Positions 1 to 13,214 of a DNA stretch of 64,000 nt are shown piece by piece. Both the position numbers and the translations under genes were made by a program. The notes under the pieces were generated by a model that did not search any database, had not been told where the DNA came from, and saw only the letters and a list, made by a program, of their open reading frames with translations. This stretch comes from Ophiodon elongatus (taxonomy: Eukaryota; Chordata; Actinopteri; Perciformes; Hexagrammidae). The stretch is taken from contig JACSYO010001502.1 in NCBI GenBank assembly GCA_016806645.1, positions 2,020,501 to 2,084,500 on the forward strand. Direction: 5' to 3'. Position 1 is the stretch's first letter; every line of letters begins with the position of its first letter.

Positions 1-537
1 GAACTGTGTTTCACCAACTTCCGGGTATTCCCATTAGTTCCATTCCTTTTTGAACATTGTGAAAATCTATATGCAAAGGCTTTAAACTTTGATTTAATCA
101 TCACAGTAAACATTGTTGTCACATTGATGGACGACATTGTCATCACTTTTGCAAAAAAATACCAAACAAATATGATGTTCACTGTAATGGAGGATCATAT
201 TGCATTTATTTAGCAGATACTAAAGAATATAGCGAGCAACATTCAATTCTCAGTCGTGTCAATGGAGTCATTCTATAAGACTGTGTTGTGTGTCATTAAG
301 TATGGAAACGATTGGCTGGAGAAATAAATGTTTTGGAAAACAAAAGATCTCAAATATGCTGTTTTGAAAAATGGTCAGCAGTTACATATAGCCTTTAAAA
401 TCACAGTGTGAAAATGATCAACAGATAACTTTATAAGAAGATTAACAGTCACATAAAGACTCAATGAGGTTACTAAATGCAGCAACGTACATATAACATG
501 TAAATGATTGAGCTTTTGAGGTGTATTTGTTTTACGT

Positions 538-610
538 TTTGGACAATCAGGCTAGCTGTTTCCCCCTGTTTCCACTAGTTATGCTAAACTAAGCTAACCA
601 GTAGTTTAAA
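538..610 (+). repeat. Fish interspersed repeat fragment (GCTAAACTAAGCTAACC family)
   Basis: CAGGCTAGCTGTTTCCCCCT, then TGCTAAACTAAGCTAACC. The same core recurs at 2282-2432, 13740-13835 and 14001-14085. Confidence 0.6.
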
Positions 611-2281
611 TATATAAAAAATATATTCCTTTAAATCATGCAACAACACCGGTATGGTCCTTTAAATGATTGCCATGACCACCAGTCTTAAGACTACTCC
701 CTGTCAAGCCTCATTTAACATATAAAAGACAGAATAAGTAAAAAAAAACAAAAAAAAAAACTGAAAGGTAATTATCTAAATCACACAATCATCTGATTCT
801 GATCATATGATCTTGCGAACATGCACAGGCATTTGGTTTCTGAACAGTTTTTGGAACTTTTTCACAGAAAATCACAATAGTTATAGAACATGCTCAAAGG
901 TCGTAAAGATCGAGAGGAATATGTTTCAATTTGTTATGTTGTCCGTTTTGTCAAAATAAACATTTCATTGTAGAAACGTCGCAGCAGAACATGCTGCAGT
1001 CACCGCCTTCTGTATGGCCATGTAGGCCAAATGAAATGCTCATTGAGAAAACCACTGTGTCAACCTCGCGCTCCCGATCTGATATGACGACATTCTGACT
1101 GAATGAATGAACGAGAGAAAGTGGAGCCAAAAAAAGACTAAAGCGCTGGATTATTGCTGGTTCTCCTTGATCTCTGCTCTCAGCTGCCATCGGAGCCTCT
1201 GGAAAACAAAGAGGCCTATGACAGACCACCTGCTCAGAGAGGATTGTGGGTACGAGCTACTGTACACTAAACAGCTGAACCAGGAGCAGTATGAGGGTCC
1301 CGTGGGGAGAGAGGCCAGAGAAGGAGGGCGGTGTTGGAGGGGGTTGGGGGGTTGGGTGGGGTAGGCTGGTCCAGACGAGGTGGTCTTGTGAAAATGGTTG
1401 CAGAGGTTGTGGCTGCATGTGGCATATCTGCTCCCCAGATCCTGATGGACAGTGGTCAAGTCTGCGCTCAGTACATAAATACTCCACGCTACATTAGCCG
1501 CCAAAGCCTTTCCACATGTTGTTTGCAGAAGGCCTCCATGGTGCTTAAACCCCAATCCCCATCTGGCTCTTTCCAGGTCAATTCGTCCAGGACTTCACAC
1601 ACGTTCCCTGACATGGACCTGCTTTCTGCTTCACAAGAGGGGAGAGTGCCAGGCCCTCTGTAGTCCTATGGTTTACATACCCAACCGGGCATGTCGCAAG
1701 CGCCACTCAGACCAGCACACTGTAAAAAATGACCACAGCCTGACCCTGTTTAGCGTTACACTGCGTCTTGACATTGAATCCTTCTGAAGCCAAAATAAAA
1801 CTTCTGTCAGCAGAGTAAGACAACTCCTGTTCAATCCAATGTGTGTTCTGTTGTTACAGAACTCTGTGAGTGTAAACATCTTAAAACATGGCAGAGTAAG
1901 AGGTTCTTTCCACTAGTCTCAAGAGAACCACACTTGAGTCAAGTAAATCGTTTACACAAGTGGATTTTAACTGTGAACAAGTTCAATAATCTAACCCTGA
2001 TGACAGATGTTTATTCTTGTTTTGAGAAAAAAAAACAAGATGTCACACCTAAATATTAAACCAAAGGACTTGCTGTGCTGTAAATTGTGTGCAGTGGAAG
2101 TGATCGTCAAATGCACTCTAGTTTGGCTGTCGGAGCACATTTATCTACAGGCCTTTGAAAGCCAGTTGAGCTCATCCATTCAAAACTAGAACATGTCTTC
2201 TCAGTTATTACAAAGCATTTTATCCTGACAATAGGTCATTATTGAGCTTTAGGTGTGCTAGTAGATGGATTTATTTTTATC

Positions 2282-2432
2282 CTTTGGACAGAGCCATCTG
2301 CTTGCCCCGGTTTACCGTCTTTATGCTAAGCTAAGCAAACCAGACAAGTTTAGTAGTAGTATTTTCTCATCAAACTCTCGAGAAGAAAGGTATTTGACTT
2401 ATTTCCCAAAATAGTCAACGATTGCTTTAAGC
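2282..2432 (+). repeat. Fish interspersed repeat, GCTAAGCTAAGC family
   Basis: Contains GGACAGAGCCATCTGCTTG, CTTTATGCTAAGCTAAGC, and the 3' module TATTTCCCAAAATAGTCAAC. This is the longest same-strand copy in the window. Confidence 0.6.
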
Positions 2433-5400
2433 ACATGGATGTGTGATGCTCTACTTTTTGATGATTGTTTTTTAACACAAATCACTTGATTGTAATGCTT
2501 TGAGCACCCCACTGACCTATTATGTCACTAATTCTAGTCCCACACTTGACATTTGTGCACAGCTGCAGGACTGCAGAGGTTATCTGTGGCTTCTCTGTAA
2601 AACAATATGTTGTGCCTGTGTACTCCTGGGGCTCAGTGGAGGAGAGAGGCCCCTTCCTGCTTCCCTTGTCCCAAGGCCAGTCAGCTGTGGCTGTGCTCTG
2701 TTCTGTGATTCAGGTAGAGGCCCAACAGGGAGCCTTCTGCAGGGGAGGCCAGCGTGGCGAGGGCTGAGGCTCTGAGATGAGTGAGCCAGGAGGGAAATGG
2801 GGGTCATGGGCCCTGTGCTTTACGAGCACAAGCCCCTGCTCGGCCTTGCTTACCTCCGCTCTGCCCGCCTGGTAGATAAATGATGATGGAGCAGAAATAT
2901 ACGGGGGGCTGGCTAATATATGTTACCCTGTCTTCCAATATAGTACAACAGCCTCACAATGTGTGGTCCCTTACACAACTGTCAACTGAAGAAAAAGCAG
3001 AGAGGAGGAGGATGAGGAGGAAACCTCACAGCTGGAGCCAGCATGAGATGTGTGAGGACAGCGGGGCAGAGGACAGCCACACTTACAAATACGAGTGAGT
3101 AAACAGTGTTGGACGCTGGACAACTGTGATAAGACCTGCGTTACTAAAATAAACACAGTGGCTGTACAGCACTGTGAATCTCTATCTCATTAGATGATAA
3201 GTGGAAACACACATCCTCACTGTGAGCCAAGACTATTTTTCTCATCCACAGATTGAATCATCTGCTGTTAAGCTTCAGCAACACATTCCAATACAGGTGG
3301 TCCTCTGAAATGAGAGGTTAGCTTTGCTTTCAACAATGCCAGGGGTAATGACTGATCTAATCACAGGGCGCGCTCACACAACCCACCTGTTTTGCCAGCT
3401 TTGCTCTCACATAAAGTGCAGTGTTGCCAAGCGCTCACAGTCGGGGCGGGTGGCACATGTTGGGGTGGCAGTAATATGTTATCCAGATCCCTATATAGTC
3501 CCAGCTATATCTTGGTCTGATTCTGCTCTCTCATCTGCTGCCAAGAACAAAACAAAGCTGCTCGAGCTTGGCCTGGCCGGATCCACTCAATGGGGCGCTG
3601 CACCTGAGAGCTTTTACAGGGGCCAGATAAGATGCAATCCGTGTTCCTAACCCCCCCCCCACCCCCAACAAACAAGGTCAACCAACACCGGCCACCATCC
3701 AAAACATTTAGTTTTTCAACGACTCACATTTTCCAGTCGCCTGATCTTCCTTCCCAATTTCTTTTTTTTTTTTCTTTTTTTAAAGTTTCAAGGAGCCAGG
3801 CAACAAATCAGGCAGGCAGCCAGCAGATGTGGCAGGCCCTTGTGTGCAGGACTGCAGCACTTAGAAAGGATGTGCTTCACCAGTGAAGAATTTGGTCAGC
3901 TCTTCGTCCAACAGAACAGGACTTACTGGTCCCATTAATGGCAAATCACACTAATTGTCTCTGTTATAGCTTGGACATTATAGCCTGGTGTAGCAGCTGC
4001 AAGACGGGATATTGTCATGGTTGTGTCAGCGGCCTAGCCACAATGCACACGGGCTCACATTTTTACGATGCACAAAATTAATTTATTATTTCGAGGATAA
4101 TTGTATTGCTTGTGTAAGTCCTAGTTCAGGTCAGATACAATAAAGCTAAAGCGTTTCTAATGGGCTTCTGGAGGGCTGCGATGCATAATGCTGCCCTTCA
4201 CGGTCAATAACGTGCATTGCGAGCCATGCCTATTATATACCCTGGGGTACCGGCCAGTGGAGTGCAAATAACTTAAAACTGCCTTCCAACTAGTTGATAG
4301 TTCTTTCCAAAAGAAAACACCAAGTTTAAAGTCTCCCAAATGTATTACCTCCCAATGAACTTGTTCTCTTTCTTTTCTGTATTTTCTGCAGGAAAACAAG
4401 CTGCACACTGTTTGGACAACCACACTGGTATAAACCACTCTTAACAGTCTCCGGACTTCCCCTCTTCCATGCCTTTCACTCTTCTTGCTGCTCATTTGCA
4501 ACATTCTGGTCGTTCGTACATAATCTTCAGGTCAATATTTTACATTTCAATATATATGTCTTGGCAATTTTATCAGGAACATCATTGTGCAATGGGTTTA
4601 CTAGCTTGTCAGCATTCACACCTTTAAATTTCATCTTCCAGTCCTCTCTTCCCTCAGACACCATGTTGTTTTATATTGCATTTTATTGCATCTGTCTGTC
4701 TTCCAACAGCCTTCTAAATATAGTCCTGCTTTCCCCACCAAAAAAAGAGCTGAACGCTAAGTCCTTACTAATTAGAGCCTCCTTCTCAGTCTGGGGCTGT
4801 CTCCAGTAAGAGCAGGTTTATGGGCTGCATGCGGGGCAGCACTGCCTTTTCTGTTGCAGCAAACAGGCCCAAACATCAGCCTGAGGCTCTGAGGAACAGA
4901 GTTAATACTGGTGGCTGCTGCCTGGCACCACTAATGATGCTCACTGTTTGTCTCCTCCTTAATCTAGTCCAAACAGAGTCTCTTTGCGAGATACTTGCGC
5001 GAGTGTCCTACTTCAACATTTAAGCACACAGCAGTTAAGGAACTTTATATCCATACATAAATAATGCAAAAACCCAATGATGACTGAGTGTCTATGTGCA
5101 TTGCTTCCATCATCCACACGTGTCTACGCTTGGAAAAGGCACAATGCCGGGCTGAGTCCTGAGAATGTGAATCAGCTGTGATTTTATTAAGGCTGCATGC
5201 CTCTCATAGGGTAAATAATAATGCGAGGGAGGCTCCGCGCCGATTTCCCGCCCTCGCCGGGCCCTGGTTTTTCATTTCTCTGAAGTAATGGGATTTCTAA
5301 AAAGGCTATCTCCACCGGTTTATTCAATAATATATGAAGCGACGACACCATCGTGACACCCTACACCTTTCAGAGTCAGGTCTAGCCAGTAGCACAGTCA

Positions 5401-5661
5401 TGAGTGGCAGAGCTGGAGAGACAGGCAAAATGGAGCAACACTGGGGAGGTGGACGCACCGATGAATAATTTAAAGTGAATCCAGTGTAGTATGAAAGAAT
5501 TCTCTCTGTCAGTCCTTCAGCCTCGCTCAGTCACTCTCAGCGTGTAGAGCAGTGTGGACTGGAGAGGAGACACGCGTGCACCTCTGCGATAGGCTTTAAA
5601 TAATAGCCTCCTGACTTCACGTTTCCAGTTGAAGCTTCGTGGCACAACAGGGAGTCTGAGG

Positions 5662-6471
5662 ATGATCCCTTATTTCGGCTTGCTCCTCTGCTGGCTGGCT
5701 CTTCCTCTACCAGGTAAAAGATCATTGTACTTCAGCTTTCCTTAACAACGAAGATGTCGAGTTGGAGACAAGTTGAGGCGAGTTCCTCTTTATCACAAAC
5801 TGCTGCCATTATTATGTCAAATTGCTAAGCGCAGCCAGAGGGTGGGAAACAAAATTTGATCCATCAAATAGGCCAGAGGCAGAAAGATTGCGAGTGCATT
5901 TAATTATGTGTTGCTCATCCTCAGGAGCTGACGCAGTCCGTTCCCAACGAACTGTGAGGTCTTGTAAAAGTTTTCTGAAGACGCTTACGAATAAACATCT
6001 GCCAATACTGAGCTTGTTGGTGCTGTTTTTGTCGTTGCGTGGAAAACAACACAAGAGCTCTTCTCTCCTTACAGTGAGAGTAACTGACTCCGGCTGTCTT
6101 GTGTTACAGGTCTGGAGATACTCGACCCAGAGGAGGTGGAATACATTCGCTCCAACGCCACAGCGACAGTGGGAGGCTCAGTCACCTTGGACTGTGGTTC
6201 CACTATGCCCACCATCTTCATCTGGGGCTTCACCAAACCAGGAACTGATAATAATGTAGCGGTGGCTTACAACTACGGGCAAGGCCCAAAGCTCCAGTCC
6301 CAGTCCAGCCGCTTAGGCCACATGCAGGTGCCCGTCAACACCTCTGCTTTAGTCATAGAGGAGCTTCAGAGAGATGCAGAGGGGATGTACACCTGTCAGG
6401 CGTTGTATGATACAGACAACGGGGCCAAGATAACTTTCTACTTCACCCGGCTGGATGTGGAGGATGACTGA
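5662..6471 (+). CDS. Secreted single V-type Ig domain protein (2 exons, unassigned family)
   Basis: Coding exons 5662-5713 and 6110-6471, 414 nt in total, giving 137 aa. Exon 1 codes for MIPYFGLLLCWLALPLP, a clear signal peptide, and ends in phase 1 at GTAAAA. Exon 2, after acceptor TGTGTTACAG, codes for one V-set domain: cysteine in SVTLDCGS, tryptophan in FIWGFTKPG, and the F-strand motif DAEGMYTCQA. Two N-glycosylation sequons are visible (SNAT, VNTS). There is no transmembrane segment or GPI signal; the protein ends RLDVEDD. The frame closes with three consecutive stops (TGA TAG TAA). AATAAA signals follow about 125 nt later. The phase-1 leader exon followed by a one-exon V domain is the usual arrangement of IgSF genes. 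The start has A at -3. Its partner and function are unknown; a soluble ligand, decoy or modulator is only an inference. I cannot place it in VSIG, CTX or another named group. Confidence 0.8.
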
Positions 6472-6594
6472 TAGTAACTCTCTGTACACATCGGTCGCAT
6501 CATTTCAGAAGTGTGCTGCAATAATGTCTACTTTTAAGCTTCATGACCACAGTGTCTATCTCCAAATCTTCCGCATTAAAATTTGGGTTCATCA

Positions 6595-6606
6595 AATAAA
6601 AATAAA
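6595..6606 (+). other. Two abutting polyadenylation signals (AATAAA)
   Basis: AATAAA at 6595-6600 is followed directly by another at 6601-6606, about 125 nt after the stop of the V-domain gene. This supports the two-exon, secreted-form reading. Confidence 0.6.
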
Positions 6607-6619
6607 AAAATATTCTCAA

Positions 6620-9600
6620 ACTTATCTCTAGTGGCATCATGCAGCCATGGCCTTATTTGCCCAGGATTTCAGATATCTGTCTGCCCTCCACCACAATTCA
6701 GTGGATGTGAATGGAATTTCACCTCAAAATGTGATTGCTCATCAATTCGAAGTTCTTGCTTGGGTGCAGACTTTTGAAAAGTAACCGACAAATAAGTGCA
6801 GCTGAGGGAGTAACGATTAGCCAATCAGCGGCAGTGATGGGACTGACGCCGTTGACAAGCAGTTGTCAAGCAGTTGTCAAGCGGTGTGCTGGAACCAAGG
6901 AGTAATAATAACAATAATGTAGACCCCAACAGACGACATTGACGCTGCTATTGAGTCTGTTTTAAATTGATTAACAGTACCAAACAACACTCTGTGTTGA
7001 TGTCTGGAACCATTCGTTATACTCCTCTGTCTTACTGCTACGCGATGCCGGGTTGAGACTCTGGCACAGCTTCTTTTTTCGTGGCGTCTTTGTTGGCGTA
7101 TCATGGTCCCTCTGCTCGAGCCTTCCTCATTTGTACCCCTAACGTTAAGCTCCGACTGCCACCTCTTCAAATTTTTACAAGTAAATCCTCCCGGAGTAGA
7201 AGCCAGGTCTATATGGGAGAATTACCCCCACCATCTATGAATCGTTCACTCAATGGCCTTTCTTGCGTGTTTTGGGCTGCTGAATAATAGTTTTGAATTT
7301 TATATGACCCCCTTGGTGAACAAATTAAATTTACATATACGGCATGTCTTCTCAATATCCGCCTACATCGTAGGCTAGTTCTGTTTTTGTAAACTTCCTC
7401 TGAGAACCCGCTTTGCTTGACTCATACGACACCGGCACAAAGTATATTGTCATGGCAACACATCGCCTGTCGGCTTAAAAGGTCATTATATTTAGACAGA
7501 TACGTTGATCTCTGGTGATTGGTTAGCGGAAATAACCCCCGCGGTAATAGATTAGTGTGGAGGAAGTGTCAGACTAATAATGGGAACAGAGTGAAACGAG
7601 TTGACAGTTCTGTCTATCAGGCAAGGGAAGTACCAACCAGTTCTGATATAAGTGATGCTATTGAAGCGTCTATGTTGAGCTCTTAAGGATCCGCCATTGT
7701 TAAGAAATTTGACTGCTTTTACAACCAGAGGAGTCGCCCCCAGATGGCCATTAGAATGAATGCATGTTTAAGGCAGCATTGGCTTCACTTTTCAGAACCG
7801 GAGGTACGAAAGATGGGATTGTTTAACAAGAAAAACAAAACGTATATATAGTTGCATTATTGGAAGTATATGATCCAGCATTTTTGTACCTTGACCTATA
7901 CAAGGTACTAATAAACTGAATATTTCAGCCTCTGCTGCACTGACTTTGATCATTCCCCTTTTGAAATCTGTTTCTTATGCTTTCAGAAAATGTTATTGCG
8001 AGTCCAACGTAAAATACGTCTTAATGTGTCTTGAGAAAACAACGTTCTTGTTGCTCTGGATAATCCACAGACCTCGCAGTCTGCAATTTCATCAGTAGTA
8101 GTATCGAAGAAATAGTCCCTAAAAAAAAGAATCACCTTGTTTTCCGTCGATTATCCGGACCAACGTTGTGTGAGACTCTTCCTGGAGCGATACTTTGCTG
8201 TGCATTTTTATGTAAGCATCGCAACTCAAATTCTACTCACCTCCATTGTATTAGGATGGAGGCAGAAATCTCAGAAACTCAAAACCTGGGCAAATAAACA
8301 CAAAAGCAGCTGCCTAAATACCACAAGACTAAAGTGAGAAAATGTGTTTTTTTTCATCATTTGGATGAACAGACTGTTTAGCACTGTATAACTTTGATCA
8401 ATGAAAGCTATTGTCTCCTGCAGTCTTGGTAGCCATATAAACTTACAAAGCGTGACACCATGTAGACCTGAGGTTGCGGTTTCCATTTCAAATACCTAAC
8501 CAGTCCTGTATTGTGCTCCTTATTAATACCATCTGGATAGCAGGTTCATTAGACAAGACTATTTAGGGCACGAGCACCGACGTAGTCGGAGCGAAGGACT
8601 TATTGTTCTTCTAATGTTATTTTTTTTATTATCGTATGTCTTTCAGCTTGGGATACTGAACTTCTCTTGAAATTTGGCCATACGCAGGGTTTCAGAAATA
8701 CAGAGGTCCAAACACTGAGAGTAGTAGGGGGTTGAGACCTTCTGCAGACTATTCATGTGGTTTCCCTTCTCTAAATATATATTTTTAAAAATGTTTGGAG
8801 AGCTAAAATTAGCTCACAATAGTTTAAAGCCATGTCAGTAGGCATTAGTATAAATGACGTGAAAAGCAGTAAATGATGAGAATCAGGTCGGATGTTGTAA
8901 TGAATGATCTAAAGTACATTCTGAAAATGCAAAAGAGGCTAAAACTGTTTACAAAACATCTGCGAATGAAAGCTCACTGTTTGATTTAAGTGTTCGAGTA
9001 ACAGCAAATTGACCCCACTTTTCTCTGTCAGCCTCTGTTCTCACAGCACGTCCTTTTCTTTTTGATTCCTCACTTGTCTGCCTTGCCAACATGTATAACT
9101 ATATTACTTTCAGACCCTCCAGCAGAAACAGTTGGTTTAGAGACCTGCATTTACTTCGACAGTCTGTTATGTTACAAACACTAGAGCACATTCACACACA
9201 TTACGTTTTTAGTCGTTTTTTTATCTTCACAGGCTTACATCTAAAATAGTATTCAGAGATACGCTCAAAACATTTAAGGTTTAAGCCCCTGCAAAATGAC
9301 CTGATGCCGTCACTGCGCCACGCATGAAATATCATCTAACCCGTGGACGCAGTGTCTGATGGTCAAGCAAGTGCAAGGTCGCGTACCCAGCGTTCAGCAA
9401 GTACCCTCGATGTGCACAGAGGTGTGAGGGCCCGACAGATGCTGCTTGCAGCTTTAATTTCCGTTTGTTCTTCTTGAAATACATTGGTCATTACAGTTTC
9501 TGCTTTATTATTATTACAATTACCACCCCACTGTGTTGTTTTTCTTTCTTTAAGTGCATTCGACTGCGCTCGTTATTTCACGACTGTGTGATGTCACTGT

Positions 9601-12195
9601 CAACAGAGCGAGAGGCTGTGGCACATCCACAGCAGACTGACACATCTCAACATTTTAAAGCACACCGCTCGAGGCTGCGAACTGTCATTCCTAAATAACT
9701 TCCGGGGGACATTTTAGCTCCTTTGAACCGTTAGATACCTTGACAGAAATCCTTACACATAAAACAAATGTTCTCTTAAATAATTCAGCCATATAAAATA
9801 AACACATCATTACTTAGATCTGCGCACAGACATCTTAGAGTGCTTGGTGAATACAAATTGCGACACGGCTGATTTGTTTTTCAGCGAGCGGGTTTTTCTG
9901 AATCTCTCCTGACACACGAATACCGTTGATATTATTTTGAAAGTTGGGTCAGGTCAACAGGTCAAACCTGCTTGTCAGCAATAGGCTCATTATTGATCCA
10001 AAACAGTATAATTATACGTTGAGAAGTCTGTTGACAGGGAGAAAATGGGAGCAGATGAATGGATGCAGCTGGGATAAAGATGAGACCGTGTTTCCCTGAT
10101 TATGTCCAACAGGTGCAGTCTACAAATGTTACAGTTACACTGCGGCATTTGCATGCATCAAGACTCGAGCCGGATAACGAATAAATAGCGGATATGGCGG
10201 TAACGTATAGATCATTAGTCTTATGCTGCATAATGAGCTCATCACTTGCAGAGATCCGCTGGAATGCCGTTGGAGTTCATCCAACCACAACATGCTTCAC
10301 TTGAGGTTTGTGACATCTCGAGGATGAAACCGCCCGGGGCTGAATAAAGCAACTTAACAACACACTGCCCGATTCATAGGAATTGCATTCATTCAGGGCG
10401 TGCTGGAGAGGGGAGCGAGAGGAAGAATGGTGGGCGGAGGGGAGAGGGACTGGCGTTAACAGGTCGGCTCTGCAGCAAGGGGCAGAAAATTCCAGGGCAG
10501 ACAATGAGCTTTCTTGTTCCCATGGGCTCCTTAATGAAGGGTTGTAGCTGCGTGGGTAGAGGGTGCAGGCCAGGGCTGAGGCAGAGTGCCGACTGATAGA
10601 CGTGGGAGATGGAGGAGCAGCTCATTTAGAGACAACCCTGCCCTTATCTTCTCCTCATCAGCCCAGCCTGCATCTGTCAGCATCCCCTTGTCCCTCCCCG
10701 GACCATTTCTCTTTCCTTTCCAGCTTCATTTCCTTCCCATTGTTTTGTTCCTTTTTTTCTCCCTAATGGCAGCAAGAGAATCAGAATGGACTCTCGATTG
10801 AACTGCTGCGTGGAAGTAAAATAAAAGAAGAATGGGATCTTAAAGAGACTGTGCAGAGAATGGCCGGTTCTTCCCATCACTCTGGGTCGTGAGTCACTTT
10901 TAGTTTTGGATCCACACCTCAAAAACTAAATCAAATCAGTGCACATGTGAAACACTTTGCCGTTTCAAGGCTGAGATACTCCTGGGAAAGAACTGAGTTT
11001 AAGCCAAGTCAAGGGAATGAATGCCGCCAGCCTCCATCGAAGCTAAAAATAACAGCCGGAAGAGGCTATGCCACGCCTCAGCAGCAGGCGAGTAAATCCG
11101 GGTGCCAGGAATATCCCGTATACCATCAGGGGGAGGAGAGATGCCAGGCGAGCCAGGGCCTGAGGACTGGCAGCCAACTCTGGCACAAACACAGGCAGAC
11201 AGGCACCAGGCATGGAAAGCCTGCACCGCAGTCATCCTCCGTGAAGCAGGGCCAGCCCCGTCATCTGCCCGCTGCAATCCTATCAACTCCAATCAGCCGG
11301 CACATCATGGAGATTATTTTAAAACCAATGGAGGGTGTAAGCCTTCAGAAAAATGGGTTTGGCTAAGGCAGGGCGAAACATGAGATGAGTATATTACAAC
11401 TTGTTTCACGAATGAGTTATCTGCTGTATTTTCACACATCAGGAGCGTCACACAACACGACTTTTTGAGTAATTCCGATGACAGAATTACTCAACTCATC
11501 CTCCGTCTGTTCCGAATATACCACTGCCCATTTTCTTTTTTACGGCCAAATATTAAAGCTACACCAGACAACTTCGCATTTTAGTAGCTCCAACTGGCAA
11601 TTCAACCTTCAGTTCCCAGAAATCATGGAATGTAACGTCATTAAACTGGGACAGATGGCCAACCGTCCCAATTTGAGATTACTTACAGGGCCCCAAATCA
11701 CAATGTATTTTGTCACTTAGACCCTGCAGATGCTCTTTGATTCGTTTATATTGCTTGAACAAAAATCCATAAAACCCTTTTGTCTTTCCATAAACAATTC
11801 CCCTTAATTACTGCTCTTCCCTATTAACTTTTAATAATCAACAGATTTCAATGTTCACTTATTAGGGCAACTTCTTTGTCGATACAATGAAATGACAATC
11901 TGCTTTGTCAGGGTTCAGTGAAAAAACATGGTTGCCACATGAATGCCACATTGATGAGAGAGAATAATGTTTTCTCTGGATGCAGCATTTGCTGCCATCT
12001 TTCTCACAGTTTGTGTTTACATTTTTTCTGTGGCTGGAGATTTGGACCCGATACCAGAATATCACCTGGTCAGATAAACTTCCCCTGTCACCACAAAATT
12101 GAAAAAGGATGGGAAAGTATCATGTTACTGGGAGCAGAGGAGTTTTAACATACCAAGTTTTGCGTGAGAGGGTTGCTCACACTTAGCAATTCGGT
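6620..12195. other. Intergenic sequence between the V-domain gene and the cdon 3' end
   Basis: No coding exon recognised on either strand. Mostly AT-rich; the stretch about 10.3-11.4 kb is richer in G+C and free of obvious repeats. A short direct repeat (unit AAGCAGTTGTC) lies at about 6855-6885. Confidence 0.5.
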
Positions 12196-13059
12196 TTTAA
12201 TGCAACTTCCCCACTTCTCCAACAGATTGGGGCCAGTAGGTCATCAGTGCTCTCGAAGCAACAGTGCATTTTGCGTTAAGTGATGAGCTATCAAGTCTTC
12301 ACTGAAGCAAAGAGCAGCAGCCCTTAATCTGAACAGTGAAGGGAGTGTTCACCCCATTCAGGGGTCACTGCAGTGGAACAGCCCATCAGAGAGCCACATC
12401 AAAGGCCTGACAGAAATATCGATGGGTTTGGACCGAGGTCGGGAATTTCACTACAGCAATCATTCAATGGGCGCCGCACATGAAGGAGGGGAGGGAAAGA
12501 CATTGAAAACAGTTTGTCGTTTACTCTTCCATATCTTCTCTTTATATTATTACAAAACTTTACACGGACAATTGCTAATCTCCACACTTGAGCGGAACAC
12601 AGAGGGACAAAACAACGACAAAAAAGTATTTCTCATCCAAAAGGCATAAATAATATAAAAGACAAACTTCTTTTACTTTAAAACAGTTACATTCATATGA
12701 AATAATATTTCACTACTACAAAAAATAAATAAGTCGTCTCAAGAGTTTGTGATCTTTTGTGAGAGTCTTCCCCCCCAGTGGGATATCGTTTCTGTCTTTG
12801 AGCAACTTTTCCTTTGCTCTTCGCGTTCCCCTCCATCTGGCCTTGCTCTCAGTCTCTTGTAGTCGCTCTCTTTTCACACTGTGTTCGTCTCCGTCCATGG
12901 AACATTTAGTGTCCTCGTCACCGTAACACGCAGCGTCTGTGACTCGCCCATCGCTGGTCCTCTTCCTCTGTGACATTCCTGCCACTGTCTCTCGTCCAGT
13001 CTTCTCTGTGTGGTTTCTCAAAAAGCCCTCCACGCTGCAGGAGAGTGTGTGGGCTGTGT
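12196..13059 (-). other. cdon: cdon 3' untranslated region (extent uncertain)
   Basis: Follows the stop codon. No canonical AATAAA was found on the minus strand close to the stop. The first plausible signal seen is an ATTAAA at 12201-12196, so the end given is tentative. Confidence 0.35.
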
Positions 13060-13214
13060 TCAGACCTCCTGTGGGCCGGGCTGGATCAGCTCGCCTGCCA
13101 GGCTGCTGCTGGAGATCCACCCAGGCTTTTCGTCACAGTCCAAGTCTGGCAGGCCAAGACTCTCCCAGCACACCACAGGCCCCTCCATGTCCATGCACTC
13201 CAGCTCCTCCTCAG
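13060..13214 (-). CDS. cdon: cdon exon 19: C-terminus and stop
   Basis: Codes for AEEELECMDMEGPVVCWES, then DEKPGWISSSSLAGELIQ and PGPQEV before TGA at 13062-13060. This resembles the mammalian CDON C-terminus in its EK-x-W and Gln-Pro-rich end. Acceptor GTGTGTGCAG, directly preceded by a (CT/GT)n microsatellite. Confidence 0.88.

Larger units (their letters stand above)
1..5500. other. Intergenic sequence, no gene recognised
   Basis: Open frames here are short, overlap on both strands and match nothing recognised. Two copies of a fish interspersed repeat lie at about 538-610 and 2282-2432. The stretches about 2540-2900 and 5140-5345 look compositionally constrained and could be regulatory, but that is inference only. 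Confidence 0.5.

Noticed and set aside
1151..1555. 134-codon minus-strand frame
   Set aside because: Its Pro/Ser-rich middle derives from a G-rich tract on the plus strand; several overlapping frames on both strands are equally open.
4157..4504. 115-codon minus-strand frame
   Set aside because: Low-complexity start, no recognisable domain, and no splice or promoter context.
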